From Crambe crambe (taxonomy: Eukaryota; Porifera; Demospongiae; Poecilosclerida; Crambeidae): a stretch of 64,000 nucleotides of DNA. Under the pieces are notes generated by a model. The model had not been told where the DNA came from and did not search any database. It was given only the letters and a program-made list of their open reading frames with translations. Each line of letters starts with the position of its first letter. The stretch's first letter is position 1. Shown piece by piece: positions 49,473 to 63,008 of the stretch. The stretch covers positions 6,896,582-6,960,581 of the forward strand of contig OZ004583.1 in the NCBI GenBank assembly GCA_963924555.1, read 5' to 3'. The position numbers and the translations under genes were made by a program.

Positions 49473-50569
49473 TAGTTACAATTAATAGCTATAGCTCATG
49501 CTGATCTTATGATTAGTTATATACCTGCAAATAATTCCATATAGAAATGATGCAACACTCTCAGCCTTTTTGTTTGGTAATGCTGCTGCCTCTGGCCACT
49601 TCGAAAAGTAATCAACAAGGGTAATGATGTACCGATTACCAGATTATGTCAAAGGGAGTGGCCCAATCAAATCTACACCAACCTGCATGGGATTTAGGCA
49701 AGCAAAAGTATATAAACAATGCTTTATTGAATGAGATGTATGCTGGTCAATAACTATGAATTAATAAGCATTAATATGTAATACCTGTCTCCATACTTCA
49801 GGTTTAACTGGTATAGGATGTAGAGCTGCTCCTTGTTTTGAAAATTTGGCATCATTATTTCTCTGACAAATATTGCAAGTTCTGACACATTCTTCCACAT
49901 CATCCCAAAGTAACTTCCAGTAAAATCGTTTGGCTATTTTCTTATAGGTTTTATCACGTCCAAGATGACCTCCTATGAAAAGTGGGCCAATAGTACATCA
50001 TGCACACTAAATAATTATGTACTAACCTTCTGCACTTGAATGACAAGCATTCACTATTCGCTGTTTGTCTTTGGAGCTACGTGGTACTTGCTTAGAAACT
50101 TTACTCCCGTTTTGATGATAATATAGCAGCCCTTTCTTCACTTCATAATTATTCAGTGCCTTTCTTCGAAAATTTCTTTTTTGATTTTTGTTGTAGTCAG
50201 CAGGATATTGGCCATACTGAAGAAAATTGTAGTCTTCTTCTCCAGTAGCCATGGTGTTGAATTTCAGAATAATCATTCCTGCATACATCTTTCTTTTATA
50301 GGTAGCACTCTTAGATAGAAAATAGATGATGGGTTTACGCTGTTCCAGGCGTGAGATTCACAAGTTTAAGTGCGAAAAAAGGCGCGTGAAAGGGGTCATT
50401 CTACACCGGGGAGGTCACCGTGCACTAGTATACAGTGACCCGGGAGACATTCTGCTCTAGTGTAAAATGACCGGGGGGTCATTCTCCACGGGGGGTCATT
50501 CCCCACTCCGACACCGGATGTAATAAAAAGATTTTGTATGCATGATCTGAAGTTAGTCTAATACCAGCA

Positions 50570-53500
50570 ATGATGAGAACTTCCAAGAGTTACCATGTAG
50601 TTAAGCTCATAGTCATGTTACTCTCTCTTGTCTTGAAAGAAAAAATGCAAGGTAAGGGAATATTAAGATAGCTACATGCCATTCATGCTCTGTTTTGTAT
50701 AATTTTGCAGCTCGTCCTATTTTAGCCTTGAATACCATACCTTCTCATGGAATGGTTTGTCCTCAGGCAACATTCAACTGTAATGCTACAGACTTACCAT
50801 CCACCACATTGAGGTGGTTCATCAATGATGACATCATCGCGTCCTATCCATATGATCCCAGTCACCAATTCCCATATGATTTCACCCCCTCCCAGTCAAT
50901 GTGGACCCATGAAGTGACTATTCGCATACTTCAAGCATCCTTCAGTGCTTCTAGCATGGACCGTGCTAACTTTCACTCAACTCTGAGTGGTAATCTCTCA
51001 ATGATCAGAGAGATGGGAGGGCACAGCGTCAGTTGTGGTAGTGCAGGCACTAGAAGTAACAGTGTCAATCTGGACTCAATACTAATTAGAAGTATGTATA
51101 ATGTGCAAAAAAGCGGACCTTGGTATGAGATTAAGCTATAATGTCATTGATCGAATTGAGTAGCTATAATGTAGCATGCTGATTTTAATTAGCTATTCTA
51201 AAAAAGTTAGTTATATAAATTCTGTATTTTGTCACTATAAAGAACTATGAGAACCTGATCATTTTTGTTCTTGGGGGAAGCTTTATTGCAGTGAGATTTA
51301 CATAAATAATTATCCTTTTAGTGTATCCTACCCCATGCATGCATGTATTATTAACATTGTGGTTACTCGCATAAAGAATTGGGTCTGGCTAGCTACATGT
51401 ATAGCTAGTGGTTACTCTCGCTTAGAATTTCCACTTCTTTTTCATTCATGCTAATAATAATTGCATGGCTTTTTCTTCTCAGCTCTTCCTCCTGCCCCTC
51501 CCATCTCCTGCTTCCTCTCATTCCTCACTCAAAATCTATCAATCAGCTTCTCATGGTCTCCCTCCTTTACCTCCCAACATGACATAGAGAGATACCATGT
51601 ATCAATGAGTCCTAGCCTTCATCACAGTGAACAGGATGTTTCTCCCATTGTGGACTATCACTGCCCTGGACTCATTTTAGGGACTACTTATTCTTTTACA
51701 GTCAGTGCCTATAACTGCAGAAATCAAGAAGGGGCAAGGGACACATTTATTGTCCAACCACAAGGTAATCATGCATGATGGTCATTCTGGATTAACTAGC
51801 TACAATGTTGCTAAATAACTAGCCACTATAGCTAGCTATATGTTGCAGTTTTTTAGATATCAGCAGTATGTATAATAATAATGATGGTATGGTTTACTGC
51901 ACATAACCACAATAGATAAACATACTGTACCTATAGTCGACTCATAACCTCAGCCCCCAAAGGCTTTCTGAATGCAAAATAGTCAATTAATGATATCTTG
52001 TTTTGAGATATTAACCTTGTGTGTTTGCTCATGATATGGATTATTAGCTACTATCGAGGATTGTGTACAGCTACAACTAGTAGTTGGTCAGGTCATGTGA
52101 CTGATGTTCACCGAAGGCCTGATTTTTCGCTGACGTATAATGATTGACAAACTGTGCATGCCACAAAATAATCCCAATTTCAGCATGCAGCAACTGATGT
52201 GCTAGCTACGTATTTTGTTCAGTATGCACTCTACCCAAAATTCAGTGGCGGATCTAGAAAAATTAAAAGGGAGTTTCAACTATTCCGTGCGGCGGGAAAT
52301 TTTAGTCTGACCACGCCCACTTTTTTGTTTATGTTTAGAAGATCAGCTAGCTAGCCGTTTCTGGACGACTGATCTGAATTGAATTAAGGCTCTTTGAAAA
52401 GACTCTGAGCATGCTCAGTACAGACAGGTGGGTATTTAAATAGCGTGCGCTATAGACTGGCCCTCTATTGCGCGCGCTAGCGCAGCAAAGACCGGGGTTT
52501 CAATGGAAACCACAGAAACCCCTCTAAATCCGCCACTGAAATTGATATTATTATTGGTTTGCATCATCTTGTGAAGGTAGTATACACTGCCTTGCCCGTT
52601 GATTAATACATGATCGATCCCCCTGTTCACAATAATTAGTTATTTGTATTATAATTTTGATCTTACGGAGCAGAAATTCAAAATGGAGTTATTGGTATCA
52701 TTCTAAAGCTCTTAATCTGCATGGTTTTTAAACACCATTTTGTTCCTGAGTTATACTTAATTGAATTTTACGTCTCATGTACATCAAGTACTATCACATT
52801 TTATAGCATCTTCCATACCAACTACTACTGAAATCAAAGCAAGCCTGTTTTATAACAATTCCACAAACTTTTCACTTTCAACAAATTGGAATATCCATCA
52901 AAATGTGAGTTATCTAACTAGCTATGATTTGATCTTGCTCGTAATAATGTGTATTTTACAGAAAAATCCTGACTCTATGAAATGCAAATATGTTGTGAAC
53001 TTCACTTTAAGACTGCTGGAGAATAAAAGGAATGACACTGTTTATTTAAAGCACTTTTCTTCCAGATCTGATATCTGTAGCAATGGTAGATGTTCTATTT
53101 CTCTTTCCTTGCTCATTTCAAATGAGAGTTACACACTGATACTCCTTGCTGACAGCATGTTCTATCGATCTGTTACACCTACCATTCCTGCGATGGTCTT
53201 TGGTAAGCATGCAGCAATCACATTGGTTAGCTATGCTCTGACATTAATTTTTTCACCCCTCCCAACCAAATTGAATAGCTATAGCTACTCAGCTGCCTGT
53301 GATTAACATGTGGTTCTCCCTCACTAGGTGGTTCAAGTCATTATTACTTGAGGTATTATTACCTAATGGAGAGGACAAGATGTATACCAATCGCCATTTG
53401 TTCCAGTCCTATGGAACTAGATGGATGCACTATTCAGTATGGAACTGATCCATTTTATAACATGCTGAGTCAACCCATTCAGGTCCCCCTCAATTCCCCA

Positions 53501-54181
53501 AAAGTCTTGCCAGCAATGAAGAAGAATACAACATACTATCACCATGTGACTGTAATTGACAACTCCACTACAGTTGCCTTGAGGAGCATTCATAAAGCAG
53601 GAAATTGTGAAAAATCTTCTGATGTAAATCAAATAGCTAGCTAAAGCTAGTGCATTAGTGAAATTTCATAGAGTAACTAGCTATCTTTGCTCCATGCCTG
53701 AGAAATCTATTAGCTAGTTGTAGCAAATGCTTCTTGTTGACATCTATCTTCTTTTCATAGGGATGGAAAACTGGTTTCTTTGCAATCCTTTTCCTATCAG
53801 TATGCTTATTCGTCATCATCGTGTCGATATCACTCTTCATAAAATGTGATGTCATAGTCTTAATTACAGGGGTCCCTCTAATCTTATCCTAACCATCTTT
53901 GGGGACCCAAAAAGTGTCCTGATTGGGAGGGTCTCACTTCAGAGGTCAAGATTAGCAGGAACTCACTTTTTTAAATACTTATTCAAAGCTACTACTTTAA
54001 TTATACTCTTTCAGATAAAAAGAAACTTAAGCGAAAAAATATCACTCAGTTGAACACTTTTGGAGTTACTGTTCCATCCCACCAGCCTTATGAAGAAGGT
54101 AGGGAAGCAGAAACCACGGGATCATCTTTACGATCTCTGAGGCCTGTGATCACAACAACTGAGTCTAAAAGTGAAAAGTGA
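50570..54181 (+). CDS. Receptor A9: mosaic copy with truncated tail
   Basis: Exons: 50570-50651, 50711-51091, 51483-51764, 52807-52904, 52962-53202, 53328-53623, 53761-53845, 54015-54181; 543 aa. The signal peptide exon (MMRTSKSYHVVKL) and its GTAAGG donor resemble the D genes, the FN3 exon resembles C7 (QEGARDTF), and exons 4-8 are A-type: a recombinant. The Ig loop is the longest of the array, QFPYDFTPSQSMWTHE. Exon 2 ends AGA-A rather than AGA-G, making Thr at the Ig-FN3 junction. In the tail a 7-bp duplication (GTGAAAA) brings a TGA at 54179-54181, removing the YDTL, YENN and YLEHEY sites; more indels follow in the dead 3' part. Confidence 0.8.
52243..52538. mobile_element. CAGTGGCGG-family MITE in intron 3 of A9
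   Basis: Third orthologous copy at the same AAATT site as in A1 and A3, 296 bp. Confidence 0.85.
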
Positions 54182-54306
54182 GGAGCCACAAGAGTATGGC
54201 AGCTTCATAGCTATCCCAAACTATGAGAATAACAATATAGCTAGATGATATTAGCACAAGTATAGATAACACGCTGTACCTGGAGCACGAATATGAATGT
54301 ACATAG
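54182..54306 (+). pseudogene. Dead remainder of the A9 tail exon
   Basis: Sequence after the premature stop still aligns to the normal tail (CCCAAACTATGAGAATAAC, CTGGAGCACGAATATGAATG) up to the ancestral stop at 54304-54306, but with several frame-changing indels, so it is decaying freely. Confidence 0.75.
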
Positions 54307-54400
54307 CTAGCGAGCTACTATTATTTTTCATACACACACGTAGACGGTTACTATATTATTAGACTCATCAGCATTGCTATAATGATATAAAATTAGACTC

Positions 54401-54406
54401 AATAAA
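54401..54406 (+). promoter_or_regulatory. Candidate poly(A) signal of A9
   Basis: AATAAA in the conserved GACTCAATAAACAATCAAG context, 97 bp before the B10 start. Confidence 0.5.
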
Positions 54407-54502
54407 CAATCAAGCAGTACAATAATTATGTGCAGAATGAGCTCATCCTAATCGCGCGCGCAGCTGCTAGCCCTGATCTGTGACTGGTTGATAACTGGCG
54501 CA

Positions 54503-57348
54503 ATGATGAGAGGTTCCAACGATTATCATGCAGTTGAACTCATAGTCATGCTACTGCCCCTTATCTTGAAAGGAAAACTGCAAGGTATGGAAATGCTGAG
54601 CTGGTGAAGATGTAATTACTGCAGCATAAAAATGCTCTGTTTTGTATAATTTTGTAGCTCATCCTATTTTAGTCTTGAATACTATATCTTCCCATGGAAT
54701 GGTTTGTCCTCAGGCAATTTTCAACTGTAATGCTACAGATTTACCATCCACCACACTGAGGTGGTTCATCAATGACGACATCATCGCATCCTATCCATAT
54801 GATCCTCATCACCAATTCCCACGAAATATCCAGTCAATGTCGACCCATGGAGTGACGATTCGCATATTTCAAGCATCCTTCAGTGACTCTAGCATGGACA
54901 CTGCTAATTTTCACTCAACTCTGAGTGGTAATCTCTCAGTGATCAGAGAGATGGGAGGGCACAGCATCAGTTGTGGTAGTACAGGCACTAAAAGTAACAG
55001 TGTCAATCTGGACTCAATACTAATTAGAAGTATGTATAATGTGCAATAATAGCATAGCTATAATGTGTAATTGAGTATTTTAACATATAGGGTATTTCGA
55101 ACGGCGGGTAATTCCATATTCAAATTACTGAGACTTCTGAGCTCAATGTTGGAGGATATAATCGTAGAATATATCTTTCTAAATAGAGCTCATGAGCTTG
55201 AGGAGTTTTGAAAATAGTTGACACTTTGGAATAGCCCCACTTTGCCTTGCTGATTTCACAGAAGTGTAAGGCCTGGCATTAATTGTGTGAATCCTGCTAT
55301 GTTGTTATGAAAACTTAATACTCTTGGGAAGATGATACAATATTGGATTTACATAAATAAAAATATCCTTTTGGAATGCCCTATTCTACAATAACAATGT
55401 GGTTACTGTCACGTATACATCTTGAAGTTTAATTTCACCAGCTAACTAATCATTATTATTTTCCCTCAGCCCCTCCTCCGGCCCCTCCCATCTCCTGCTT
55501 TCTCTCATTCCTCACTCAAAATCTATCTATCAGCTTCTCATGGTCACCTTCCTTCACCTCCCAACATGACATAGAGAAATACCATGTATCAGTGAGTCCT
55601 AGCCTTCATCACAGCAAACAGGATGTCTTTCCCAGTGTGGATTATCACTGCCCTGGATTACTTTTAGAGACAACTTATTCCTTCACAGTCAGCGCCTACA
55701 ACTGCAGAAATCAAGAAGGGACAAGGGACACATTTATTGTCCAACCACAGGGTAATAATAATTATTAATCACAGTATGTGTGGCTTGACAGCTCCCCTAT
55801 CCATAGCTACTATAGCTATCTGATAAGCTGCATAACCAGATCATTAAAAATTTAAGGCAATGCATTTTTTATATGTAGCATCTTCCGTACCCAGTCCTAG
55901 TGAAATCAGAACAAGTTTATTCTATTATGATAACAATTCCACAAGCTTTTCACTTTTAATGAATTGGAATCTCAATCAAAATGTGAGTTGGCTAATAGAC
56001 TGAGCTGCTTGTAATAATTATCATGCAGATTGTATATGTTTACAACAGAATCCCAATTTAAAGAGATGTGAATATGTTGTGAACTTCACTTTAAGACTAC
56101 TGGAGAATAAAAGGAATGACACTCTATACTCAAAGCACTTTTCTTCCAGATCTGACATCTGTAGCAATGGTAGATGTTCTATTTCTCTTTCCTTGCTCAT
56201 TTCAAATGAGAGTTACACACTGATACTCCTTGCTGATAACACGTTCCATCGGTCTCTTACACCTACCATTCCTGTAATGGTCTTTGGTAAGTAGCTAAAC
56301 TCTAGCTACATATAACCTGTGTGGGTTAGCTCTACCTTCTATAATCACCCTCTTCCCAACTTCCACACACTATAGGTGGTTCAAGTCATTATTATTTGAC
56401 GTATTATTACCTAATGGAGAGGACAAGATGTATACCGATCGCCATATGTTCCAGTCCTATGGAACTAGATGGATGCACTATTCAGTATGGAACTGATCCA
56501 TTTTATAACATGCTGAGTCAACCCATTCAGGCTCACCTTAATTCCCCGAAAATCTTGCCAGCAATGAAGAGGAATACAACATACTATCACCATGTGACTG
56601 TAATTGACAACTCCACTACAGTTGCCTTGAGGAGTGTTCACAAAACAGAAAATTGTGAAGAATCTGCTTATGTAAATCATATAGTTTGTGCATTTCATAG
56701 AGCAATTATCTTTGCTCCATGCCTGAGAAATCTATTAGCTAGCTGTAGCAGATGTGCATGCTTTGATTCTTGTTGACTAGCTAGCTATCTTCTTTTTATA
56801 GGGATGGAAAACTGGTTTCTTCGTAATCCTTTTCCTATCAGTGTGCTTATTCGTCTTCATCGTGTCAATATCACTCTTCATAAAATGTGATGTCATAGTC
56901 TTAATTACAGGGGCTCCCTCTAATTCGATCCTAACCATCCTTGGGACCAATAAGTGTCCAGATTGGGAAGGTCTCACTTCAGAGGTCAAGATTAGCAGGA
57001 ACTCACTTTTTAAAATAATACTAATAATTTACTGACTTGAATTATACTCTTTCAGATAAAAAGAAACTTAACCGAAACAATATCACTCAGTCGAACACTT
57101 TTGGAGTGACTGTTCCATCCCACCAGCCTTATGAAGAAGGTAGGGAAGCAGAAACCATGGGTTCGTCTTTACGATCTCTGAGGCCTGTGATCACGACGAC
57201 TGAGTCTAAAAGTGAGGAGTTACAAGAGAAGCACACTTATGACACTCTTCAGATCCCAAACTATGAGAATAACGATATAGATGATAATAGCTTGAGCAGA
57301 GCCGCCGGAAGCAATTTTGAGGTGGTCAGGCTGAATATGCGCGCGTAA
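54503..57348 (+). CDS. Receptor B10: tail end rewritten by a MITE
   Basis: Exons: 54503-54584, 54658-55029, 55470-55751, 55879-55982, 56049-56286, 56376-56671, 56802-56886, 57056-57348; 583 aa. The ectodomain is intact and closest to pseudogene B6. Exon 2 ends AGA-A as in A9. The tail keeps YEEG, YDTL and YENN, but a 220-bp MITE lies inside the last exon, so after DDNSLS the protein ends RAAGSNFEVVRLNMRA instead of the LYLEHEYECT end. The ancestral end survives at 57524-57575 as non-coding sequence. Confidence 0.83.
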
Positions 57349-57516
57349 GCGCGCAGAAAAATTTTACTGACCACGCCCACTTTATAACCACACCCGCCTA
57401 TATTAACGGTTGAACACGTGGGCAATTTTTAAATGTTGACGACCATTACCAATGTTGTTCGATCGACGAGTGGTCCGGTTTTGGCCTGACCAGCCGGAGC
57501 GGTTCCGGCGGCCCTG
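57297..57516. mobile_element. MITE inserted in the B10 tail exon
   Basis: Inverted ends CAGAGCCGCCGGAA and TTCCGGCGGCCCTG (one mismatch) with GCTTGAG repeated on both sides (57290-57296, 57517-57523). B6 has the uninterrupted AATAGCTTGAGTTTGGCC. Contains GACCACGCCCACTTT, a string also present in the CAGTGGCGG MITEs. It supplies the last 16 codons and stop of B10. Confidence 0.85.
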
Positions 57517-57523
57517 GCTTGAG

Positions 57524-57785
57524 TTTGGCCATAGATAACATGCTGTACATGGAGCACGAATATGAATGTACATAGCTAGCAAGCTAGCAATATGTTGTTT
57601 TTTATACACACATATTATTATACACTCATTTATGGTTAACTACTATTAGGCTCATCAGCATTGATAAAAATATAGAAAACTCATAGAGTTCAATGCCCTG
57701 CTGTAATAAGCCTGTACAGTGTCTGGAAGCGTAATTACTAGGAGGGGGAGTCAGTTTTACATTATAGCTAGCTTCACCCATGCAT
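57524..57785. other. Former B10 tail end and 3' flank
   Basis: 57524-57575 is the displaced end of the tail exon; the rest is the conserved B 3' flank leading into the second retrotransposon relic. Confidence 0.6.
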
Positions 57786-59788
57786 ATGTCCAAAGTCAAA
57801 GTCAAAGTCAAAGTTCATTGTAAAGGCCCAGTGGGCATATAGAGTACAGAATTAAAAGTAAGAGTTCAGAATAGGTTAGCTAAAGAACACAGGTAGCTAG
57901 TTGAACAGAGTTCAGTCAGAGTCAGTGACTAATGTATGGTATAACAAAACTAAAGTTAAAATAATTTAGCAAAGTGACACAGGTAGTCAAATAAGACAGA
58001 GTCAGAGTCTGAAACTGATGACAGTTCTTGCAAAAGTTCATCCGAGGTGAAGTTGGCATCTACATGTGTAGTGATGACATGAGCGAGCAGGTGGTCCCTT
58101 TGAACACTGACATTTTCACACACCGGGCACGCAGATGTAGCATGCATGGGAGGGGAAAGCGATCACACATACCAAGTTCTTCAGCCCATCAACACATCTC
58201 TCACCGCCATCCAGTGCAAGGTCCCATAGCCTCGGCCATCCCACCTCGCTTTCAATCTTTGCCACGATGGCCATGTCCGCCCTACCAGCATGCTTGGTCA
58301 GCATCAGGCTGCGGTCCTTCTTCTCGATTACCTCTTTAACCTCCCTAGGGCATGGACGAGGGCCAGCATCCTGGGTTAGCAAAGCTGATGCAAAATCTGT
58401 GCTAAAGTACTGCTCGAGTTCCCTGCACTCACGAACCAGGCAGATGGAGCTGATGTCATCAGAGAGAGAGAGAGTAAGGTCTGGGCACTCAGAGTATCAC
58501 TATTCTCCAGGGCAGTAATTTTGCCAAGGAACTTCAGTTTTCTCACCAGACACAGTGCTCTGGCAGTTCTCAGTCCGACCACGATAGAGGCTGGTGTGTT
58601 ACAGTACCACTGTGGGAGTTTGAGGAGCCTCTTTGAGAGTTCCCCAAGGAAGGAGTTCAACATTTGGATGGAGTTTGGTGTCAGACACCAGTTCTCTGCA
58701 CCATATAAGAGCACAGGTACTTCCCCGACACAGGTGAGAGTTGCCCCTGGAAGAGACCCATGCTACCATAGGCAAAGAAAGACTTCCTGGCCTTCAAGAT
58801 GTTGTAATCGATTGATGGTTTGGCCGAAAGGTCGTGGTGCCATTTGAAACCGAGGCATTTGGCAGAGCCCCTGGATGGCAGGGTTGTGTTCTCGATCTCA
58901 TAGACAGGGTGTGGGACGTTATTCTTCTGGGCAAAGGAGACAATCTCACATTTACTAGGATTTAGCTGGAGGAAGCTGTTCTTGCAAAATGCGTGGACTT
59001 CAGTAATCTGCTCTTGAAGAGTGTGGACAGGGTTCTGATATCATCAGCATGCAAGTAGGCACCACCGTACAACCTGTTCACACAAAGGCCTAAATCCGAC
59101 GATTCCAAAGATGTCAGCAGTGGGTCCATCACAATATTAAAAAGAGTCAGGGAGAGGACTGCACACCTCTTTCAATAGGGAACACACGAGATGAGACTCC
59201 ATCGACACACACACAGCAAGTCCCATCTGCATACCAGTCCTTGATAAGTCTCCATGTTTTACCATTGATGCCAATTTAGCAGCACTGGGAACTCAACGCT
59301 GTCGAATGCTATCGAGGAGACACATATGCACAGTGGACCCTTCATTTAGGTATCTCGCAATCAGCTCCTGGGATGCAAAGATGGCATCAGCACACCCGAC
59401 GTGCTTACGGAAGGCTGGCTGGTTAAGATGTGGGAAACCAGCTTCAGCAAGGCTAGCTTCCATTCTATGCAGAATCAGGATCTCCAGAAGTTTCGAAAGA
59501 ACGGAATTCATAGTAATGCTGCGATAGTTGGTGGTATGAGTGGGGTCTCTCCCACCACCCTTGTACACAGGGCAGATCAGGCCAGATTTGAACATGGGGG
59601 GGGGGGTATCTCTTCGAACTCCACAATGGAGTTAAGCACCCCCAGAAGCCATAGGAGAAGCGTTTCCCCACCCCACCTCAGGTGCTCAGCAATAATATCA
59701 TCCGGACCCCCGGACCTCCCCAACTTCAGTTTGTTCACATCACCTTGCACCTCTTCAAGAGTGAAAGCAACACCAGAATGTACTGCGC
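57786..59788 (-). mobile_element. Non-LTR retrotransposon relic, copy 2
   Basis: Same relic, same flanks and same AGTCAA tail as at 34979-37012, so it was copied with the ABCD block. It has extra lesions: a deletion near 58718 removing the stretch around SGKSVVDTC, a short deletion near 59022, and one near 59275-59312 in the RT. It also keeps bases lost from copy 1 (TTTTCACTCTTGAAGAGGTG on the minus strand near 59763), showing that the relic extends to VHSGVAFTLEEVQ. Confidence 0.83.
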
Positions 59789-59874
59789 CACTGCGCATGC
59801 GCATCGCGCGCGCGATATTCCGATTATTAACCTTATAAGCTTACTGATAGTACTAGTTAGTGCAAGCTGGCGCC
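59789..59874 (+). promoter_or_regulatory. C11 promoter with NRF1-type palindrome
   Basis: TGCGCATGCGCA (59792-59803) and CGCGCGCGCGATATTCC as before C7, 71 bp from the start codon. Confidence 0.5.
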
Positions 59875-62800
59875 ATGATGAGTGGCTCCAACAAGTATCA
59901 CGCAGTTAAACTCATAGTCATGCTACTGTCCCTTATCTTGAAAGGAAAATTGAAAGGTACAGAAATGCCATCCATGGTGAGCCTGCATGAAGTAAAAAAT
60001 GTTCTATTTTGTATAATTTTGCAGCTCGTCCTATTTTAGCTTTGAATACTATATCTTCTCATGGAATGGTTTGTCCTCAGGCAACTTTCAACTGTAATGC
60101 TACAGACTTACCATCCACCACACTGAGATGGTTCATCAATGACGACATTATCGCATCCTATCCATATGATCCTCATCACCAATTCCCACGAAATATCCAG
60201 TCAATGTCGACCCATGGAGTGACGATTCGCATACTTCAAGCATACTTCAGTGCCTCTAGCATGGACACTGCTAACTTTCACTCAACTCTGAGTGGTAATC
60301 TCTCAGTGATCAGAGAGATGGGAGGACACAGCATCAGTTGTGGTAGTACAGGCACTAAAAGTAACAGTGTCAATCTGGACTCAATACTAATTAGAGGTGT
60401 GTATAATGTGCATAACTTAGCTGTAATATGTAGCTAATCGAGTATTTTAACATGCTGATTTCACAGAATAGTAATGCCCCGCATTCTAAAAAAGTTTGTT
60501 GTGTAAATCCTGTATTGTCACTATAATGAATTATGAGAACATAATCATTTCTTCCTCTTGGGGAAGGATTGATACAATATTGGATTTACATAAATAAATA
60601 ATGCCCTACTCCACAATAACAAAATGGTTACTCTTATCTTTAAAGTTTAATAATATTACACCAGCTAATTAACTATTTCCCCATAGCCCCTCCTCCTGCC
60701 CCTCACATCTCCTGCTTTCTCTCATTCCTCACTAAAAATTTATCCATCAGCTTCTCATGGTCTCCTTCCTTCACCTCCCAACATGACATAGAAAAATACC
60801 ATGTATCAGTGAGTCCTAGCCTTCGTCACAGCAAACTGGATGTCATAGACTATCACTCCCTTGGATTAATTTTAAACACAACATACTCCTTCACAGTCAG
60901 TGCCTACAACTGCAGAAATCAAGAAGGGACAAGGGACACATTTATTGTCCAACCACAGGGTAATGATTAATCACAGTATGTGTGGATTAACAGCTCTCCC
61001 ATCCATGTACGTATAGCAAGCTATACTGTAAAACCAGATCATAAAAAATTATACCAATTTATGGCTACAAAAATTAATGCATATTTTATATGTAGCATCT
61101 TCCATACCCAGTCCTAGTGAAGTCAGAACAAGTTTATTCTATTATGATAACTATTCCACAAATTTTTCACTTTTAATGAATTGGAATCTCAATCAAAATG
61201 TGAGTTGGCTAATAGACCGAGCTGCTTGTAATATCATACAGATACTTTATGATTGTATATGTTTACAGCCCAATTTTATGAGATGTGAGTATGTTATGAA
61301 CTTCACTTTAAGACTACTGGAGAATAAAAGGAATGACACTGTATACTCAAAGAACTTTTCTTCCAGATCTGATATCTGTAGCAATGGTAGATGTTCTATT
61401 TCTCTTTCTTTGCTCATTTCAAATGAGAGTTACGCACTGATACTCCTTGCTGATAACATGTTCCATCGGTCTCTTACACCTACCATTCCTGTAATGGTCT
61501 TTGGTAAGTACAATTAGCAGGCTAAGGGAGGAGTGCCCACATATCCAATAAATGATGGGTCCAATAAATGAGGGGGGTGGGGCACTTTCAGAACAAGAAC
61601 CATGAGCATGCAGTTTCAAACAACTGTGTAACCTGGTAACCTGTGTGTTGGTTAGCTCTAACCTTCCTATAATTATCCCCCCTTCCCAACTTCTTAACTC
61701 CTCCTCCACTTCTCAGCTGTTTATGTATTGACATGTACTTCCCCTTACTAGGTGGTTCAAGTCATTATTACTTGACGTATTATTACCTAATGGAGAGGAC
61801 AAGATGTATACCGATCGCCATATGTTCCAGTCCTATGGAACTAGATGGATGTACTATTCAATATGGAACTGATCCATTTTATAATATGCTGAGTCAACCC
61901 ATTCAGGTTCCCCTCAATTCCCCAAAAGTCTTGCCAGCAATGAAGAAGAATACAACATACTATCACCATGTGACTGTAATTGACAACTCCACTACAGTTG
62001 CCTTGAGGAGTGTTCACAAAACAGAAAATTGTGAAGGATCAGCAGTTGTAAATTGAATATTAGCCACCATTATAGCATATATTCAGCCCCCCTGTGTAGC
62101 CTCGGCCCCAGGCACTCTTTTGCGACCTGTTTAAAAGAGAGCCTTGTATCAGTTGTTTACATTAGCCTTAGGCTTAATTCTGTATTATTCTTCATACACT
62201 CTCCATAAATCATTGAACAAATAATCTGAGCACAAAACAATAAACCAGCCTATAAAGACAGTCATAAGTAGCTACTGCAGTAGCAAATGGTACAAAAAAA
62301 CTGGACAATAAAGAAAAGGAGAAGGAATCTCACTCAGTAAACTTTCAGGTTATTGCCTGTATACTTCACGCATAGAAACCAGGCTCTATTTTCAATAGAG
62401 CCTGGGGATGAGGTACCCCCCTGTGGTACTTTGTTTTTGATTAAAAAAAATTAGACACTTCAATATTGTGATGCCTTCATTTTATATAGGGATGGAAAAT
62501 TGGATTCTTCATGATCCTTTGCCTATCAGTGTGCACATTCATCTTCATCCTGCCGATAGCACTCTTCATAAAATGTGATGTTATATCTATAGCTAGTGTC
62601 TTAATGCAGTTACAGAAGATTCTGGCCATATGGGGGCCCAGTAAAGTCCTGATTATCAAAGTAGCCTCACTTTAGGAGTTCAAATCAGAGGGAGCTCATT
62701 GCATACTTTAATATTGCTGACTGACACAATTTTATTTTTCAGATAAAAAGAAACTCAACCAAAAAAAGATCATTCAGTTGAACAGATTTGGAGAGGCTGT

Positions 62801-63008
62801 TACATCCCACCATCCTTGTATGCAAAGCATAGGTTCATCTTTATCTCCAAGGCACGTGACTACGACTGAGTCTAAAACTGTGGAGTTACAAGAAAGGCAC
62901 ATTTATAACACTCCTCGAATTATACATTATGAGAACAATATCAGCAAAAGAAAGCCCGAGTTGGCCATAGATAACATAGCACACTATAATCTGAAGCACA
63001 ATACATAG
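59875..63008 (+). CDS. Receptor C11: Ig-FN3-FN3-like membrane protein
   Basis: Exons: 59875-59956, 60025-60396, 60687-60959, 61096-61199, 61269-61503, 61752-62047, 62490-62574, 62743-63008; 570 aa. The Ig domain is almost identical to C7. FN3 has a 9-bp in-frame loss in the middle (DVIDYHSLG) and lacks the Cys found at this place in most B and C copies. The exon 2 donor is GTGTGT. The tail matches C7 up to KRKPELAI, then ends DNIAHYNLKHNT, which looks like the older form because it keeps the DN(M/I) string of the A and B tails; C7 has a frame change there. Intron 6 has a private hAT-like insert. Confidence 0.84.
62097..62415. mobile_element. hAT-like MITE in intron 6 of C11
   Basis: Ends TAGCCTCGGCCCCAGGC and GCCTGGGGATGAGGTA are inverted and match the family at 3220-3609. 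The direct repeat CCCCCCTGTG flanks it; its true length (8-10 bp) is blurred by the C run. C7 lacks it. Confidence 0.75.
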
